NCBI GenBank assembly: GCA_947381965.1
Contig: CANCXX010000020.1
Location: 1 to 64,000, forward strand
Length of the DNA: 64,000 nucleotides
DNA from: an uncultured bacterium
GTDB taxonomy: Bacteria; Bacillota; Clostridia; Lachnospirales; Lachnospiraceae
Reading direction: 5' to 3'
Of this stretch, positions 37,516 through 47,200 are shown in pieces. The translations under genes were made by a program, and so were the position numbers. The notes under the pieces are model-generated. The model saw nothing but the letters and a program-made list of their open reading frames with translations, had not been told where the DNA came from and made no database searches. Positions within the stretch are counted from its first letter, which is position 1; each line of letters starts with the position of its first letter.

Positions 37516-38560
37516 AATGAAAGAAAAAGGTGAAAAAATACTATGGATTGATTGCTTAAAGGCGATAGCAATTTTAGCTGTCCTTCTGGATCACACCTTT
37601 ATGGTGTTGTATGACAATCCGAATGTACAAACGGCAACGTTTTTTCGGTAAGCCTTTTTATATTAGTTATGGGAATAACAACATGGATTTCAGAAGAAGG
37701 TCATTCTAAAGAAGAAAATGGTGCAAAAATCAAAAGAAAAATAAAGAAAATAATTATTCCTTATATTGTGGCAACATTTATGTATACCGTGGTTCAGGAC
37801 AGATATTTTAATTTTGAATTGTTTATAAACAGAGTGATTTTATTTAATGCGTCCAGCCCATTGTATTATGTTGCTCTTTATATTCAATTAATTTTTATAA
37901 ATGTTTTTCTGTATACTATTATAAAAAAATGCAATCAATGCAGATATTCCTATTTATATAAAATGATTATTTTTATATTACTATTATTTGGCGCATCGTT
38001 GTCCATAAATTATTCTAATATATTAAGTATTTATGGTGGTGGTGGAAAACTATTTGGTGGCACATACGTTGTATTATCTTACCTGGGAATGATTATGGCC
38101 CCATGGCTGCTTGCAGAAAAGAGTAATTTATTTTAGTAAAGCTGTCAGGTGCATCATTTTTTTTCCGGGATTTTATGGTTGAGATTTATATGGAAAAATC
38201 AATTTCATATCGAAAAATATTTTCCCTTGGGGGGGTATTAACCCGCCTGGAGTAACCTTGTTTGTCTTTGCTATTTTAATGTTGTTGTTTTTATACAGCT
38301 TTTTTGTCTGTTAAGCAAAGGGGACAATAAGTATGGGTTAAAATTTGTTAAGTATTAGGAAGCATAGGAGAGAACAGTTTATATATTTTTTTGTATCATA
38401 GATTTATCCTGGATTATTTTCTGAAAGTTTATGTACATGCTAATAACATATGGACTAAACGTTTAATATTTTTATTGTGCATGATAGGGATTCCTATAGC
38501 AGGGAAAAAATATATATGTTAATTAATCGCAGGCTTTATTCAGGCGAATGAGATCCGGAT
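37516..38560 (+). pseudogene. acyltransferase 3 family gene, multiply frameshifted, with a G7 tract
   Basis: The start encodes ILWIDCLKAIAILAVLLDH, then a frame break at a T6 run (about 37642). SLFILVMGITTWISEEG and an open stretch follow to 38136, another break, the G7 at 38229-38235, then GGINPPGVTLFVFAIL in a third frame, and finally LKVYVHANNIWTKRLIFLL. Each piece is in the order expected for an acyltransferase 3 protein. At least three lesions suggest decay rather than simple phase variation. The 100 bases after it hold nothing recognised. Confidence 0.75.
38229..38235 (+). repeat. poly-G tract (G7) in decayed acyltransferase
   Basis: Seven G followed by TATTAA. G8 would join the upstream KIFSLGG frame to GINPPGV, so the tract may have been a switch before the gene decayed. 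Confidence 0.6.
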
Positions 38561-38667
38561 ATGAACAGTAAAATAGCTGTTAAATCGTATGTAAATGATG
38601 AAAATATGACTTTTGTAAATAACATTAAGGCACAGTTGGGAAAATAATTAATAAGAAGGAGAAGAAA

Positions 38668-39258
38668 ATGGATTATAGCCAAGATATTCAACAATATATT
38701 GAGCTGGAAAGAGAAATTTTAAGTAAGCTGGATATAAATGCTTTAAACCATGCAATGCAGTTGATAGAGGCAGCCTATCGGCAGCGAAAAAAAATATATA
38801 TATTTGGAAATGGCGGTAGTTCTGCAACTGCCTCCCATTACCAGAATGATTTTAATAAAGGCTTGTCGGAACATCTTGACCCTAAGTTTGAATTTGTCTG
38901 TCTGAATAATGATACGCCAACATTAATGGCAATTTCAAATGATATTGGATTTGAAGAGGTGTTCAGGTATCAGCTGCAGGGAAGAATCAGAGAAGGCGAT
39001 TTGGTGATTGCCATTTCGGGAAGTGGCAATTCAGTTAATATTATAAATGCTGTTGAATATGCCAGAGAGCATGGAAATAAAGTTATAGGGTTAACAGGAA
39101 TTAAAGGTGGAAAATTAAGGCAATTGGCAGATGTATCTTTGCATGTACCGGTAAACAGTATGCAGGTGACAGAAGATGTGCATATGATTTTTGATCATCT
39201 GATGATGAGTGTTTTTTATAAGTCTCTTTGTGGAGTAGATCATATGAAAATGTACTGA
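38668..39258 (+). CDS. gmhA: SIS-domain phosphoheptose isomerase-like protein
   Basis: A 196-residue SIS protein: IYIFGNGGSSATASHYQNDF, LNNDTPTLMAISNDIGFEE and VIAISGSGNSVNIINAVEY are the GmhA sugar-phosphate-binding stretches. GmhA converts sedoheptulose 7-phosphate to D-glycero-D-manno-heptose 7-phosphate, the substrate of the HddA-like kinase at 8218. Start ATG 38668 after AAGGAGAAG. It begins a better-preserved, slightly GC-richer block running to about 47.9 kb. Confidence 0.82.
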   Translation: MDYSQDIQQYIELEREILSKLDINALNHAMQLIEAAYRQRKKIYIFGNGGSSATASHYQNDFNKGLSEHLDPKFEFVCLNNDTPTLMAISNDIGFEEVFRYQLQGRIREGDLVIAISGSGNSVNIINAVEYAREHGNKVIGLTGIKGGKLRQLADVSLHVPVNSMQVTEDVHMIFDHLMMSVFYKSLCGVDHMKMY

Positions 39259-39312
39259 TTGTATAGGTAAAGTGAAAGAAGATACATGAATAACAGAAGG
39301 AGAAGTGGTATA

Positions 39313-40923
39313 ATGCGGATTAGTTTATTAGACTGCACACTAAGAGACGGCGGTTATTTAAACGACTGGAATTTTGGTCATGACAACATTGTCAATATTT
39401 ATGAACGCCTTGTAAGTGCAGAAATTGACATAGTTGAAATCGGTTTTATTAATGAATCAAGGCTCTATGATGCAGACAGAACCATATTTCCGGACGCGCA
39501 GTCTATCAATGAAATGTACCATGGGTTAAGCAGGGGAAATTCCATGATTGTCGGAATGATTGACTATGGAACCTGCGGCCTTGACAAGCTCATTCCTGCC
39601 AGAGACAGTTTTATGGATGGTATCCGCGTTATTTTTAAAAAGGAAAAGATGAAGGGCGCAATTGCCTTTTGCAAAGAAGTAAAGCGTCTTGGATATAAGG
39701 TTTTTGCGCAGGCGGTTTCCATTACCAGTTATAATGATGAAGAGCTGATGGAGCTGATAGATATGGTGAATAAACTGGAACCATATGCCTTTTCTCTGGT
39801 GGATACTTATGGATTGCTGCACAAAAGTCAGCTGCTCCATTATTTTAATTTTGCAGATGAACATATGAAGGATTCCATTGGTCTGGGTTACCATTCCCAC
39901 AATAATTTTCAGTTAGCTTATGCCAATTGTATTGAGCTGATGGAAATGCCGCCCCGCAAAAGAGAGATAATTGTGGATGGGACTTTGTACGGTATGGGAA
40001 AAAGCGCAGGCAATGCACCGCTGGAACTTCTGGCAACCTATATGAATGATAATTTAAATAAAAAATATCATTGTAGCCAGTTGCTTGAGGCGATAGATGT
40101 AACCATACTGGATTTATTCAAACAGATTCCCTGGGGATATGCTTTTAAGTTTTTTCTTTCCGCTTCCAAGGACTGTCATCCCAATTATGTAACTTATCTG
40201 ATGGATAAGAAGAAGCTGTCAGTGAAATCAATCAATGAGATATTAGATAAGCTGCAAGATGGCAAAAAGCTTTTGTATGACCAGGATTATGTGGAGAAGC
40301 TGTATGTGGAGTACCAGAAGAAAGAATGTGACGACGGCATAGCCCAGGTCAGGTTTAAAAATTTAGTCAGTGGGAGGCAGATACTTCTGTTAGCGCCGGG
40401 GCATCATGTAGTTGATCAGAGGGAAGAAATTAAAGATTACATTAACAGGGTACAGCCATTTAAAATATCCATTAATTTTATTCCGGTGGACATTCCGGTT
40501 GACGGTGTGTTTATCAGTAATGCCAAAAGATATGTTCCGTTGTCTACCAAGCTAAGCCAGGCAGCCGAAAGACCGGTTACTTTTGCAACCTCCAATGTGA
40601 CCAAGACGGCAGGAGAGTTTGATTATGTGTTTAATTACAGTTCGCTTTTGGATGAAGAAGCAATGATTGTTGACAATCCCATGATTATGCTGCTTAAGCT
40701 GTTAAACGAAGGGGATGTGGCAGGTGTTTCGCTGGCGGGGTTTGACGGATATGTAAAGGCCGATGCTCCTAATTATGTTAATCCTAATATGGATCATTCT
40801 TTTAGCCGGGAAAAAGCAGCTATGATTAACAGAGATGTTGTAAAAAGCATAGAACGTTTAGGTAAGTTAAAATTTGAGTTAAACTATATAACAGATACCC
40901 TTTATTGTGAGAATCAGAGCTAA
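39313..40923 (+). CDS. HMGL-like aldolase-domain protein
   Basis: A 536-residue protein whose first 300 residues form a DRE-TIM barrel: LLDCTLRDGGYLNDWNFG, DIVEIGFIN, LGYHSHNNFQLAYAN and VDGTLYGMGKSAGN. Relatives include 4-hydroxy-2-oxovalerate aldolase and 2-isopropylmalate synthase. The C-terminal 200 residues (from about QILLLAPGHHVVD) form a separate domain I cannot name. Genes like this recur beside HAD and TPP enzymes in surface-glycan loci, but the reaction is unknown to me. Start ATG 39313 is preferred because GGAG lies upstream. Its end overlaps no motif of the HAD gene. Confidence 0.75.
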   Translation: MRISLLDCTLRDGGYLNDWNFGHDNIVNIYERLVSAEIDIVEIGFINESRLYDADRTIFPDAQSINEMYHGLSRGNSMIVGMIDYGTCGLDKLIPARDSFMDGIRVIFKKEKMKGAIAFCKEVKRLGYKVFAQAVSITSYNDEELMELIDMVNKLEPYAFSLVDTYGLLHKSQLLHYFNFADEHMKDSIGLGYHSHNNFQLAYANCIELMEMPPRKREIIVDGTLYGMGKSAGNAPLELLATYMNDNLNKKYHCSQLLEAIDVTILDLFKQIPWGYAFKFFLSASKDCHPNYVTYLMDKKKLSVKSINEILDKLQDGKKLLYDQDYVEKLYVEYQKKECDDGIAQVRFKNLVSGRQILLLAPGHHVVDQREEIKDYINRVQPFKISINFIPVDIPVDGVFISNAKRYVPLSTKLSQAAERPVTFATSNVTKTAGEFDYVFNYSSLLDEEAMIVDNPMIMLLKLLNEGDVAGVSLAGFDGYVKADAPNYVNPNMDHSFSREKAAMINRDVVKSIERLGKLKFELNYITDTLYCENQS

Positions 40924-41002
40924 TGATTTCCTGGAATATACTCTGGTTAATTATGAAGCGCTTCAAAGTAGCAGAAAAGGTATTCCGGTAGGGAGGACAA
41001 TT

Positions 41003-41674
41003 ATGAAAAGAAGGTATGACTATGTGATTTTTGATGTGGACGGCACCCTGCTGGATACCACAGAAGGGGTTACATCAGCAGTCAGGCATACGATAGAGAG
41101 CGCGCATTTGGAAGGGCTTACAGAAGAACAATTGAAAAGTTTTATCGGGCCGCCTGTTCAGGACTCGTTCAGGAGAATTTACGGGGTGGATACGATAAGA
41201 GCACAGGAGCTGGCAGTTATTTTCCGGGATCGGTACAAGGATGTGGACTTGTTAAAGGCGGTTCCTTATGAAGGAATTTATGAGGTGTGCGGTTGTTTAA
41301 GGCAGGCAGGAGCCATTATTGGCGTGGCCACTTATAAGAGACAGGATTATGCGGAAAGAATTTTGAAAGCCTTCCATTTTGACAGGTACAGTCATTACCT
41401 GTACGGGGCTGACCATGAAAATAAATTAAAAAAAATGGACATTATAGAATTATGTATGAAAGACATGGGAGTAAAGGACAAGTCCCAGGTGTTGATGATA
41501 GGGGACAGCTCCCATGATGCTATTGGAGCAGAAAAAATAGGAGTGGATTTTTTGGGAGTGACTTATGGCTTTGAATTTCGAGAGGAATCGGATGTAAGAA
41601 AATATAAAGCGGTAGGTGCGGCTGATAAACCGACGGAAATAATAAAATATATTTTAACAGAAGAGGGCAAGTAA
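41003..41674 (+). CDS. HAD-superfamily hydrolase
   Basis: A 223-residue HAD phosphatase: VIFDVDGTLLDTTEGVTSA (nucleophile Asp and acid Asp), ATYKRQDYAERIL (motif II/III region), and MIGDSSHDAIGAEKIGVDFL (motif IV). It resembles phosphoglycolate phosphatase-like enzymes more than the histidinol-phosphatase-like GmhB. Start ATG 41003 after GGGAGG. It may dephosphorylate the aldolase product; that follows only from adjacency. Confidence 0.85.
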   Translation: MKRRYDYVIFDVDGTLLDTTEGVTSAVRHTIESAHLEGLTEEQLKSFIGPPVQDSFRRIYGVDTIRAQELAVIFRDRYKDVDLLKAVPYEGIYEVCGCLRQAGAIIGVATYKRQDYAERILKAFHFDRYSHYLYGADHENKLKKMDIIELCMKDMGVKDKSQVLMIGDSSHDAIGAEKIGVDFLGVTYGFEFREESDVRKYKAVGAADKPTEIIKYILTEEGK

Positions 41675-41722
41675 AATGGTGGAGTATCGTAAGCATTGCT
41701 TGCAGTAAGCGGAGGTATAGAA

Positions 41723-43588
41723 ATGAAGATAAAAGCAGCGCAATATATCGCACAGTTTTTAGTGGAAAAGGGAGTAAGTGATGTGTTTACCATTACCGGG
41801 GGTGGCGCCATGCACTTAAATGATGCTTTTGGACATCATCCCCAAATTCATTGTACGTACAATCATCACGAGCAGGCATGTGCGATAGGGGCGGAAGGGT
41901 ACGCAAGGCTAAACGGAAAAGTAGCGGCAGTGTGCGTTACCTCCGGGCCGGGAGGAACCAATGCCATTACAGGCGTACTTGGGGGATGGCAGGACTCTGT
42001 CCCTATGTTTGTGGTGTCCGGCCAGGTAAAGAGAGAAACCACTACTTGGTCAACAACAGTTCCCCTGCGGCAGCTTGGAGATCAGGAATTTCAGATTATA
42101 GATTGCGTAAAGGGTATGACCAAATATGCACATATGATAACAGAGCCGGAAAAAATTAAATATCACCTTGAAAAAGCGTGGTATTTGTGTAATCATGGCA
42201 GAAAGGGACCTGTATGGCTGGATGTGCCTCTGGATGTACAGGCGTCCATAATCGACCCGGATATGCAGGAAGGATTTTTGCCGGAAAAGGAGGAGGCGGA
42301 AACCATGTCAGGAACAGCAAGTATTCTGGCATGTGAAAATCCGATATTTGACAGGCAGCTGACAAAGCAGATATTAGAAAAAATAAGAGAGGCCAAAAGG
42401 CCGGTAATTTTGGCGGGAACGGGGGTGCGTCTTTCAGGGGCTTATGACAGTTTTCTTGCATGTATTGAAACTTTGCAAATACCAGTAGTAACAGCCTGGA
42501 ATGCACATGACCTTTTGTGGGATACCCATCCTTTGTATTGCGGCCGGCCGGGCAGTGTGGGGACTAGAGGCGGCAATTTTATTGTACAGAACAGCGACGT
42601 TCTCCTGGTTCTTGGTTGCCGTATGAATATCCGGCAGATTAGTTATAATTACAGGGAATTTGCCCAAAACGCTTATAAAATTGTGGTTGACATCGATGAA
42701 GCGGAGCTGAATAAGCCTACGGTCCATGTGGATTTAAAGGTCCATGCAGATGTGGCGGATGTGATGAAACAGATTGTCATGGCAGTAACAGACAGTCCAA
42801 AAGAGTACGGTAAAGCAGAAGCAGGCAAACATAAGGAATGGCTGGACTGGTGCCGGAATATAAACGAAAAATATCCTGCGGCATTGGATAAATATTATGA
42901 AAAAGACAGTCCGGTGAATCCGTATGCTTTTATAAAAGAATTTTCCGAAGAGCTGGAAGAAGGGGACAAGGTTGTCTGCGGAAATGGAAGCGCCTGTGTG
43001 GTTACGTTCCAGACCATGATGATTAAGAGGGGACAGCGCCTTTTTACCAATTCGGGATGCGCCGCAATGGGGTATGGTTTTCCGGCTGCAATCGGATGTG
43101 CGGTTGCAGAAAAAGGAAAGAGGGTTATCTGTATTGACGGAGACGGAAGCTTTCAGATGAATCTTCAGGAGCTGCAGACAGTGGTTTACAATAAACTGAA
43201 TCTGAAAATATTTATTTTAAATAACAATGGTTATCATTCCATCAGGCAGACCCAGAAGAATCTGTTTGAGCCGCCGCTGGTGGGCGTATGCGATGGAAAT
43301 GGCATTAGTTTTCCTGATATGGAGGGAATTGCCAATGGGTACAAGATACCATATGTGAAAATTGACAGCTTAAAAGAGGTACGGAAGAAATTAAGAAGCG
43401 TTTTGGGCGAGGCGGGACCAGTGATTTGTGAAGTTATCGTAGACCCGAACCAGAATTTTGAGCCAAAACTTTCCTCCAAAGTACTGCCTGACGGCAGAAT
43501 TGTATCTCCGGAGATTGATGACATGTACCCTTTCCTTCCAAGGGAAGAATACGAAGCAAATAAGTGGAAAAACTGGCAGCAGGTTTAG
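41723..43588 (+). CDS. thiamine-diphosphate enzyme, acetolactate synthase-like
   Basis: A 621-residue three-domain ThDP enzyme. Seen: DVFTITGGGAMHLNDAFG, the catalytic-glutamate context NHHEQACAIGAEGYAR, VTSGPGGTNAITGVLGGWQD, and the cofactor motif VICIDGDGSFQMNLQELQTV with ILNNNGYHSIRQTQ. It is longer than a typical AlsS. Possibilities include a biosynthetic acetolactate synthase or a YerE-like enzyme adding a two-carbon branch to a keto-sugar; the glycan context favours the latter type of role, but this is inference. Start ATG 41723 after CGGAGG. Confidence 0.8.
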   Translation: MKIKAAQYIAQFLVEKGVSDVFTITGGGAMHLNDAFGHHPQIHCTYNHHEQACAIGAEGYARLNGKVAAVCVTSGPGGTNAITGVLGGWQDSVPMFVVSGQVKRETTTWSTTVPLRQLGDQEFQIIDCVKGMTKYAHMITEPEKIKYHLEKAWYLCNHGRKGPVWLDVPLDVQASIIDPDMQEGFLPEKEEAETMSGTASILACENPIFDRQLTKQILEKIREAKRPVILAGTGVRLSGAYDSFLACIETLQIPVVTAWNAHDLLWDTHPLYCGRPGSVGTRGGNFIVQNSDVLLVLGCRMNIRQISYNYREFAQNAYKIVVDIDEAELNKPTVHVDLKVHADVADVMKQIVMAVTDSPKEYGKAEAGKHKEWLDWCRNINEKYPAALDKYYEKDSPVNPYAFIKEFSEELEEGDKVVCGNGSACVVTFQTMMIKRGQRLFTNSGCAAMGYGFPAAIGCAVAEKGKRVICIDGDGSFQMNLQELQTVVYNKLNLKIFILNNNGYHSIRQTQKNLFEPPLVGVCDGNGISFPDMEGIANGYKIPYVKIDSLKEVRKKLRSVLGEAGPVICEVIVDPNQNFEPKLSSKVLPDGRIVSPEIDDMYPFLPREEYEANKWKNWQQV

Positions 43589-43637
43589 AGGTAATGTCCT
43601 TTCGCAGACGTTGATTGCCATATGCAAGGAGATAGAT

Positions 43638-44759
43638 ATGAAAAAAATAATTATAATAGGCAGACCCTACAGCAACGGAGGAGATTATCTGATTTATCAC
43701 AGATTGGTATGCGCAATAAAAAAAAGTATGCCGGATGTGGAAATTGATGTGAAGCTGGGAAGCGACGAACAGCTTAATATTGAAGAATTAAATGGGTATG
43801 ATGTTATCGTAACAGGTGGCGGAGGCGCGCAGTTTTCTGAAGAGCACATAAGGACAAGCTTTTTGTACAAACATTTTGATGAGATTCAGGTACCGGTCCA
43901 TTACATGGGGACAGGTCTGTATGGGGCAGACGGGACAAACAAAACTGTATTTGGGTATCGTTATTCAGAAGAAATGTCCGCATACTTTAAAAAGGTGGTT
44001 AACCGGGGCGGGCAGATAGCCTCCAGAGACTGGACAGTGGATACGGTTCTTAGAAATAATGGAATTGATGAAGTAATTATGGCAGGATGTCCGGCCTGGT
44101 ATGATGTGGATGTGCTGGAGCAGACCGAAGATGCCGGAAAAAAAAGCTCCGGTCAGAATGATTTTCCAAAGCAGGTAAGGGTGATTGTAGTATCCAATCA
44201 TGGGCTGACCAAGAATCCAGAGCTTCATGGGGAAAAACTGGAACAGATAGAAGAACTGGTTTTATTTTTAAAACGGAAATTTGACGGCGCCAAAATTTTG
44301 CTTACTTTTAATGACGGATATGTCACAAAATATTCCGCAAATTACAACCTGACTCTAAAGCAGTGGGCAGAGGAACAGGGAGTGGTTTGCGTGGACTTAT
44401 CAAATGATGCCCAAAGGTTTAAGGCTCTAAATGAAATAGATTTACACATTGGTTTCAGGGTGCATACCCATATTTACTGTATTAGCAGGAAAATTCCCAG
44501 CCTTTTGATTGAAGAGGATATCCGGGGATATGGAATGAATGAATCCCTGCATTTGCCTCATTTAACGGCATATGATGAAGGCTGTGGAGGGGAGCGGTTC
44601 CAGGCAAATCCATATTTGTTTTCACAGATTTCTGTCCTTCTTGCCCAAATGAATGAGCGGGGATGGAGGGATTATGAGGATGTGTTTGGGCTTATAAAGT
44701 ATTATTACCAGACAGGGATGAAGAAATGGATGGAAAAGCTGTCGGAGTGTATAAAATGA
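43638..44759 (+). CDS. polysaccharide pyruvyltransferase-family protein (second copy)
   Basis: A 373-residue PF04230-like protein. Seen: IIIIGRPYSNGGDYLIYHRL, VIVTGGGGAQFSEEHI, VPVHYMGTGLYGADG, and the C-terminal LHIGFRVHTHIYCISRKIPS. Only distantly similar to the copy at 2879. It follows the ThDP gene by about 50 bases (start ATG 43638 after AAGGAGA) and overlaps CotH through an ATGA junction, so it is coupled to the next gene. It may add pyruvate or be a diverged family member. Confidence 0.8.
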   Translation: MKKIIIIGRPYSNGGDYLIYHRLVCAIKKSMPDVEIDVKLGSDEQLNIEELNGYDVIVTGGGGAQFSEEHIRTSFLYKHFDEIQVPVHYMGTGLYGADGTNKTVFGYRYSEEMSAYFKKVVNRGGQIASRDWTVDTVLRNNGIDEVIMAGCPAWYDVDVLEQTEDAGKKSSGQNDFPKQVRVIVVSNHGLTKNPELHGEKLEQIEELVLFLKRKFDGAKILLTFNDGYVTKYSANYNLTLKQWAEEQGVVCVDLSNDAQRFKALNEIDLHIGFRVHTHIYCISRKIPSLLIEEDIRGYGMNESLHLPHLTAYDEGCGGERFQANPYLFSQISVLLAQMNERGWRDYEDVFGLIKYYYQTGMKKWMEKLSECIK

Positions 44760-46459
44760 GGAAGAAATTAGGCCTGATAAGTATACTTATTTTTATGACA
44801 ATAATATGGGGGGGGTATGAAGTCAGAGAAAGCAGGACTACACAGTTTACGGCAGAGGATAATGAACTTTCTCTTGTGTTAAAAATAGGTAATCAGCAGA
44901 AAGAAATCTTTCCATGGCACGAAAAAAACGAACAGATATATTATTTCTTTTTACCTTCCTGTGTGTTGGAAGATAAAATTTATTTTGACCAGATTTCTGA
45001 CGAAGATATTTCAATTGATGAAAAAAAAATATCAAAATATAACTGCTTTTCATTTGAACAGGGGAAGATATATAAGTTGAGTGTAAACGGCTTGTTATAT
45101 CAGGCAGTCTTTATGAGAGGAAAAAATATTCCAACTTTTTTTGTAGAAACCAAAAGCGGCAATATGAAATATATTCATTCAGATAAAGGAAATATGGAAA
45201 CAGGAAATATCACTGTCGTAGATGCAAGCCGGCATATACAATATAGTGGAAAGCTTGATGAAATATCCGGAAGAGGCAATAGTACATGGCTGCCCTTTAA
45301 GAAGTCATATTCCATTAAATTGCCGGAAAAACATCCAATTTGCGGACTAAACTCCGGGAGTAAATGGAAGTTACTCTCTTTATATTTTGAACATGATAAA
45401 ATGCACAGCAAAATAATATTTGATATGTCTGCATTGGCAGGTCTAAATTATACTCCGGAATGCACATGGATAAATTTATACTGTAATGGTTCATATCAGG
45501 GGTTATATTTGCTTGCAGAATCTGTGGATGCCCATTTAGAAGAAGATGGCTGTCTTTTAGAAAAGGGAATACCATCCCAATTACAGGAAGATGAGGTTTT
45601 CTTTATAACAAAGAAAATGGAATATTTGTTTAAAATGAAGCAGAAGGCTGGGGAAAATGTCGAGGAGATTGCAGGTTTTATACAGGAAGTGGAAAATCTG
45701 CTGTCAGAGGGAAATTCACAATTTAAAGAGTATTTAGACATAGATTCTATTGCCAGCCAGTTTTTGATTGACAAAATTGTAATGGAAGCTGATGCAATGA
45801 TGATGAGTACATTTTTTTATATCAGAAATGGTGTAATTTATGCCGGTCCTATGTGGGACTATGACAGGGCCGTTGGGGAAATTCTGCCGGATTATGAGAT
45901 GCCGGTTGAAGGGGCGCCAAATGGGATGTCGGGATGGTATATGGTACTATATAATGATATGGATTTTTATGAGTCAATGATTAATACATACAAAAAGCTG
46001 CTGCCTTATTTTGAAGAGTTGTTAAATGGGGGAATAGATTATTATGCAGAGTGGATTGAATCATCTGTGGAAATGGACAATATATTGATGAAAAAGTGTT
46101 CCACACCCAATGAAACAAGCAGTTATACTGCATATGAAAGTTATGTGAAATACCTAAAGTATTTTTTGGCAAACAGACTCAATTTCTTAAATAAAATATG
46201 GGAGATAGATGGATATGAGTTTAAAGCACCAGCAGAGGAAGGGAAATATCACCAGGTTGCTCTTGCCAAAGAAGATGGAAGTATTATTGAAACCAGGAGC
46301 ATTATGGACGGAGAATGCCTTACCGGGCTGCCGGAATCAGATAAAAATTTTGACGGATGGTACTTTAGTGGAAGAAAAGGATGTATTGATAAAATATATA
46401 ACGATAAGATTCCAATATATGAAGATTTAGTTTTGTATGCAAAGCGGCAAAATCAGTGA
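44756..46459 (+). CDS. CotH-kinase family protein with poly-G tract in the signal region
   Basis: A 567-residue CotH-type protein. A hydrophobic signal/anchor (residues 6-19) is followed by an extracellular region with ISGRGNSTWLPFKKSYSIKL, TWINLYCNGSYQGLYLLAES and GPMWDYDRAVGE, the CotH kinase fold. CotH proteins phosphorylate secreted proteins. Eight G at 44808-44815 encode Trp18-Gly20 at the end of the signal segment and are in frame here. G9 would give an immediate stop (GTA TGA) and G7 a stop after about 40 codons, so the gene can be switched cleanly. A repeat-like C-terminal region (DKNFDGWYFSGRKGC) may be a cell-wall-type domain. Confidence 0.85.
   Translation: MRKKLGLISILIFMTIIWGGYEVRESRTTQFTAEDNELSLVLKIGNQQKEIFPWHEKNEQIYYFFLPSCVLEDKIYFDQISDEDISIDEKKISKYNCFSFEQGKIYKLSVNGLLYQAVFMRGKNIPTFFVETKSGNMKYIHSDKGNMETGNITVVDASRHIQYSGKLDEISGRGNSTWLPFKKSYSIKLPEKHPICGLNSGSKWKLLSLYFEHDKMHSKIIFDMSALAGLNYTPECTWINLYCNGSYQGLYLLAESVDAHLEEDGCLLEKGIPSQLQEDEVFFITKKMEYLFKMKQKAGENVEEIAGFIQEVENLLSEGNSQFKEYLDIDSIASQFLIDKIVMEADAMMMSTFFYIRNGVIYAGPMWDYDRAVGEILPDYEMPVEGAPNGMSGWYMVLYNDMDFYESMINTYKKLLPYFEELLNGGIDYYAEWIESSVEMDNILMKKCSTPNETSSYTAYESYVKYLKYFLANRLNFLNKIWEIDGYEFKAPAEEGKYHQVALAKEDGSIIETRSIMDGECLTGLPESDKNFDGWYFSGRKGCIDKIYNDKIPIYEDLVLYAKRQNQ
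44808..44815 (+). repeat. poly-G tract (G8) in cotH-like gene, in frame
   Basis: Eight G followed by TATG, 17 codons from the start. The position gives total loss of the protein when slipped. Confidence 0.9.
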
Positions 46460-46514
46460 AGAACAAATATATTTTTGAAAGCACAATTTGAACACGTTCA
46501 GGGAGGAAGCAACT

Positions 46515-47198
46515 TTGTATCGGGTTGAAGACAAATATCAATGCAGCGAAGGTGAAATGCGTCTGCTTCAAATGCGCCTGGAATCGCTTCTGCGGCCAGA
46601 TGATTTTCAGACCAATATTAATGGTTATAAGGTTACGAGCGTATATTTTGATGATGTAAATGATTCTTTTTTGAGAGATACGGTGGATGGAATCCGGTTA
46701 AGAGAAAAATACCGGATCAGGATATACGATAACTCTTTTGAAACAATAAAACTGGAAGTAAAATATAAAAGAGATAACCGTGTTCTGAAAAAATCCAGAA
46801 ATATTTCAAAGGTACAGATGCAGAGTCTCATGAACGGAGCGTGTATAGAAGATAAAGATAACTCTTTAGACAGCCCTGTTACGCTTTTTAATCTGGGAAT
46901 AAAAACACATGGACTTAGACCCAGGGTAATCGTGGAATATGACAGAAAAGCATATGTATATGATGCGGGAAATGTACGTATTACATTGGACCGGGATATT
47001 CGGGCAGGAAACCAGTTAGAAGCTTTTATTTGTGGAGGAACAGTGCAGTATAATTATATAGACGAAATAAGCAGGGTACTGGAAGTGAAATATGATGAAT
47101 TCCTTCCAGGATTTATTGCAGGCGTTTTGGAAAGTGGTAATATGAAGCAGATTTCGTGTTCAAAATACAGGTTGTGCAGGGAAAGGAAAGGTTTATAG
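46515..47198 (+). CDS. VTC-domain (polyphosphate polymerase-like) protein
   Basis: About 227 residues. YRVEDKYQCSEGEMRLLQMR, TSVYFDDVNDSFLRDTVDG, LREKYRIRIYD and IKLEVKYKRDNRVLKKSRNI show the VTC triphosphate-tunnel domain with its alternating basic and acidic residues. The start is taken as TTG 46515, eight bases after GGGAGG; a TTG at 46488 is possible. VTC genes often sit beside DUF4956 and CotH genes, as here, and the product of the bacterial trio is not well defined. Confidence 0.82.
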   Translation: MYRVEDKYQCSEGEMRLLQMRLESLLRPDDFQTNINGYKVTSVYFDDVNDSFLRDTVDGIRLREKYRIRIYDNSFETIKLEVKYKRDNRVLKKSRNISKVQMQSLMNGACIEDKDNSLDSPVTLFNLGIKTHGLRPRVIVEYDRKAYVYDAGNVRITLDRDIRAGNQLEAFICGGTVQYNYIDEISRVLEVKYDEFLPGFIAGVLESGNMKQISCSKYRLCRERKGL

Positions 47199-47200
47199 TA

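Noticed and set aside
41851-42506. Overlapping alternative frames within the ThDP enzyme
   Set aside because: The main frame carries uninterrupted family motifs; the others are GC-rich shadows.
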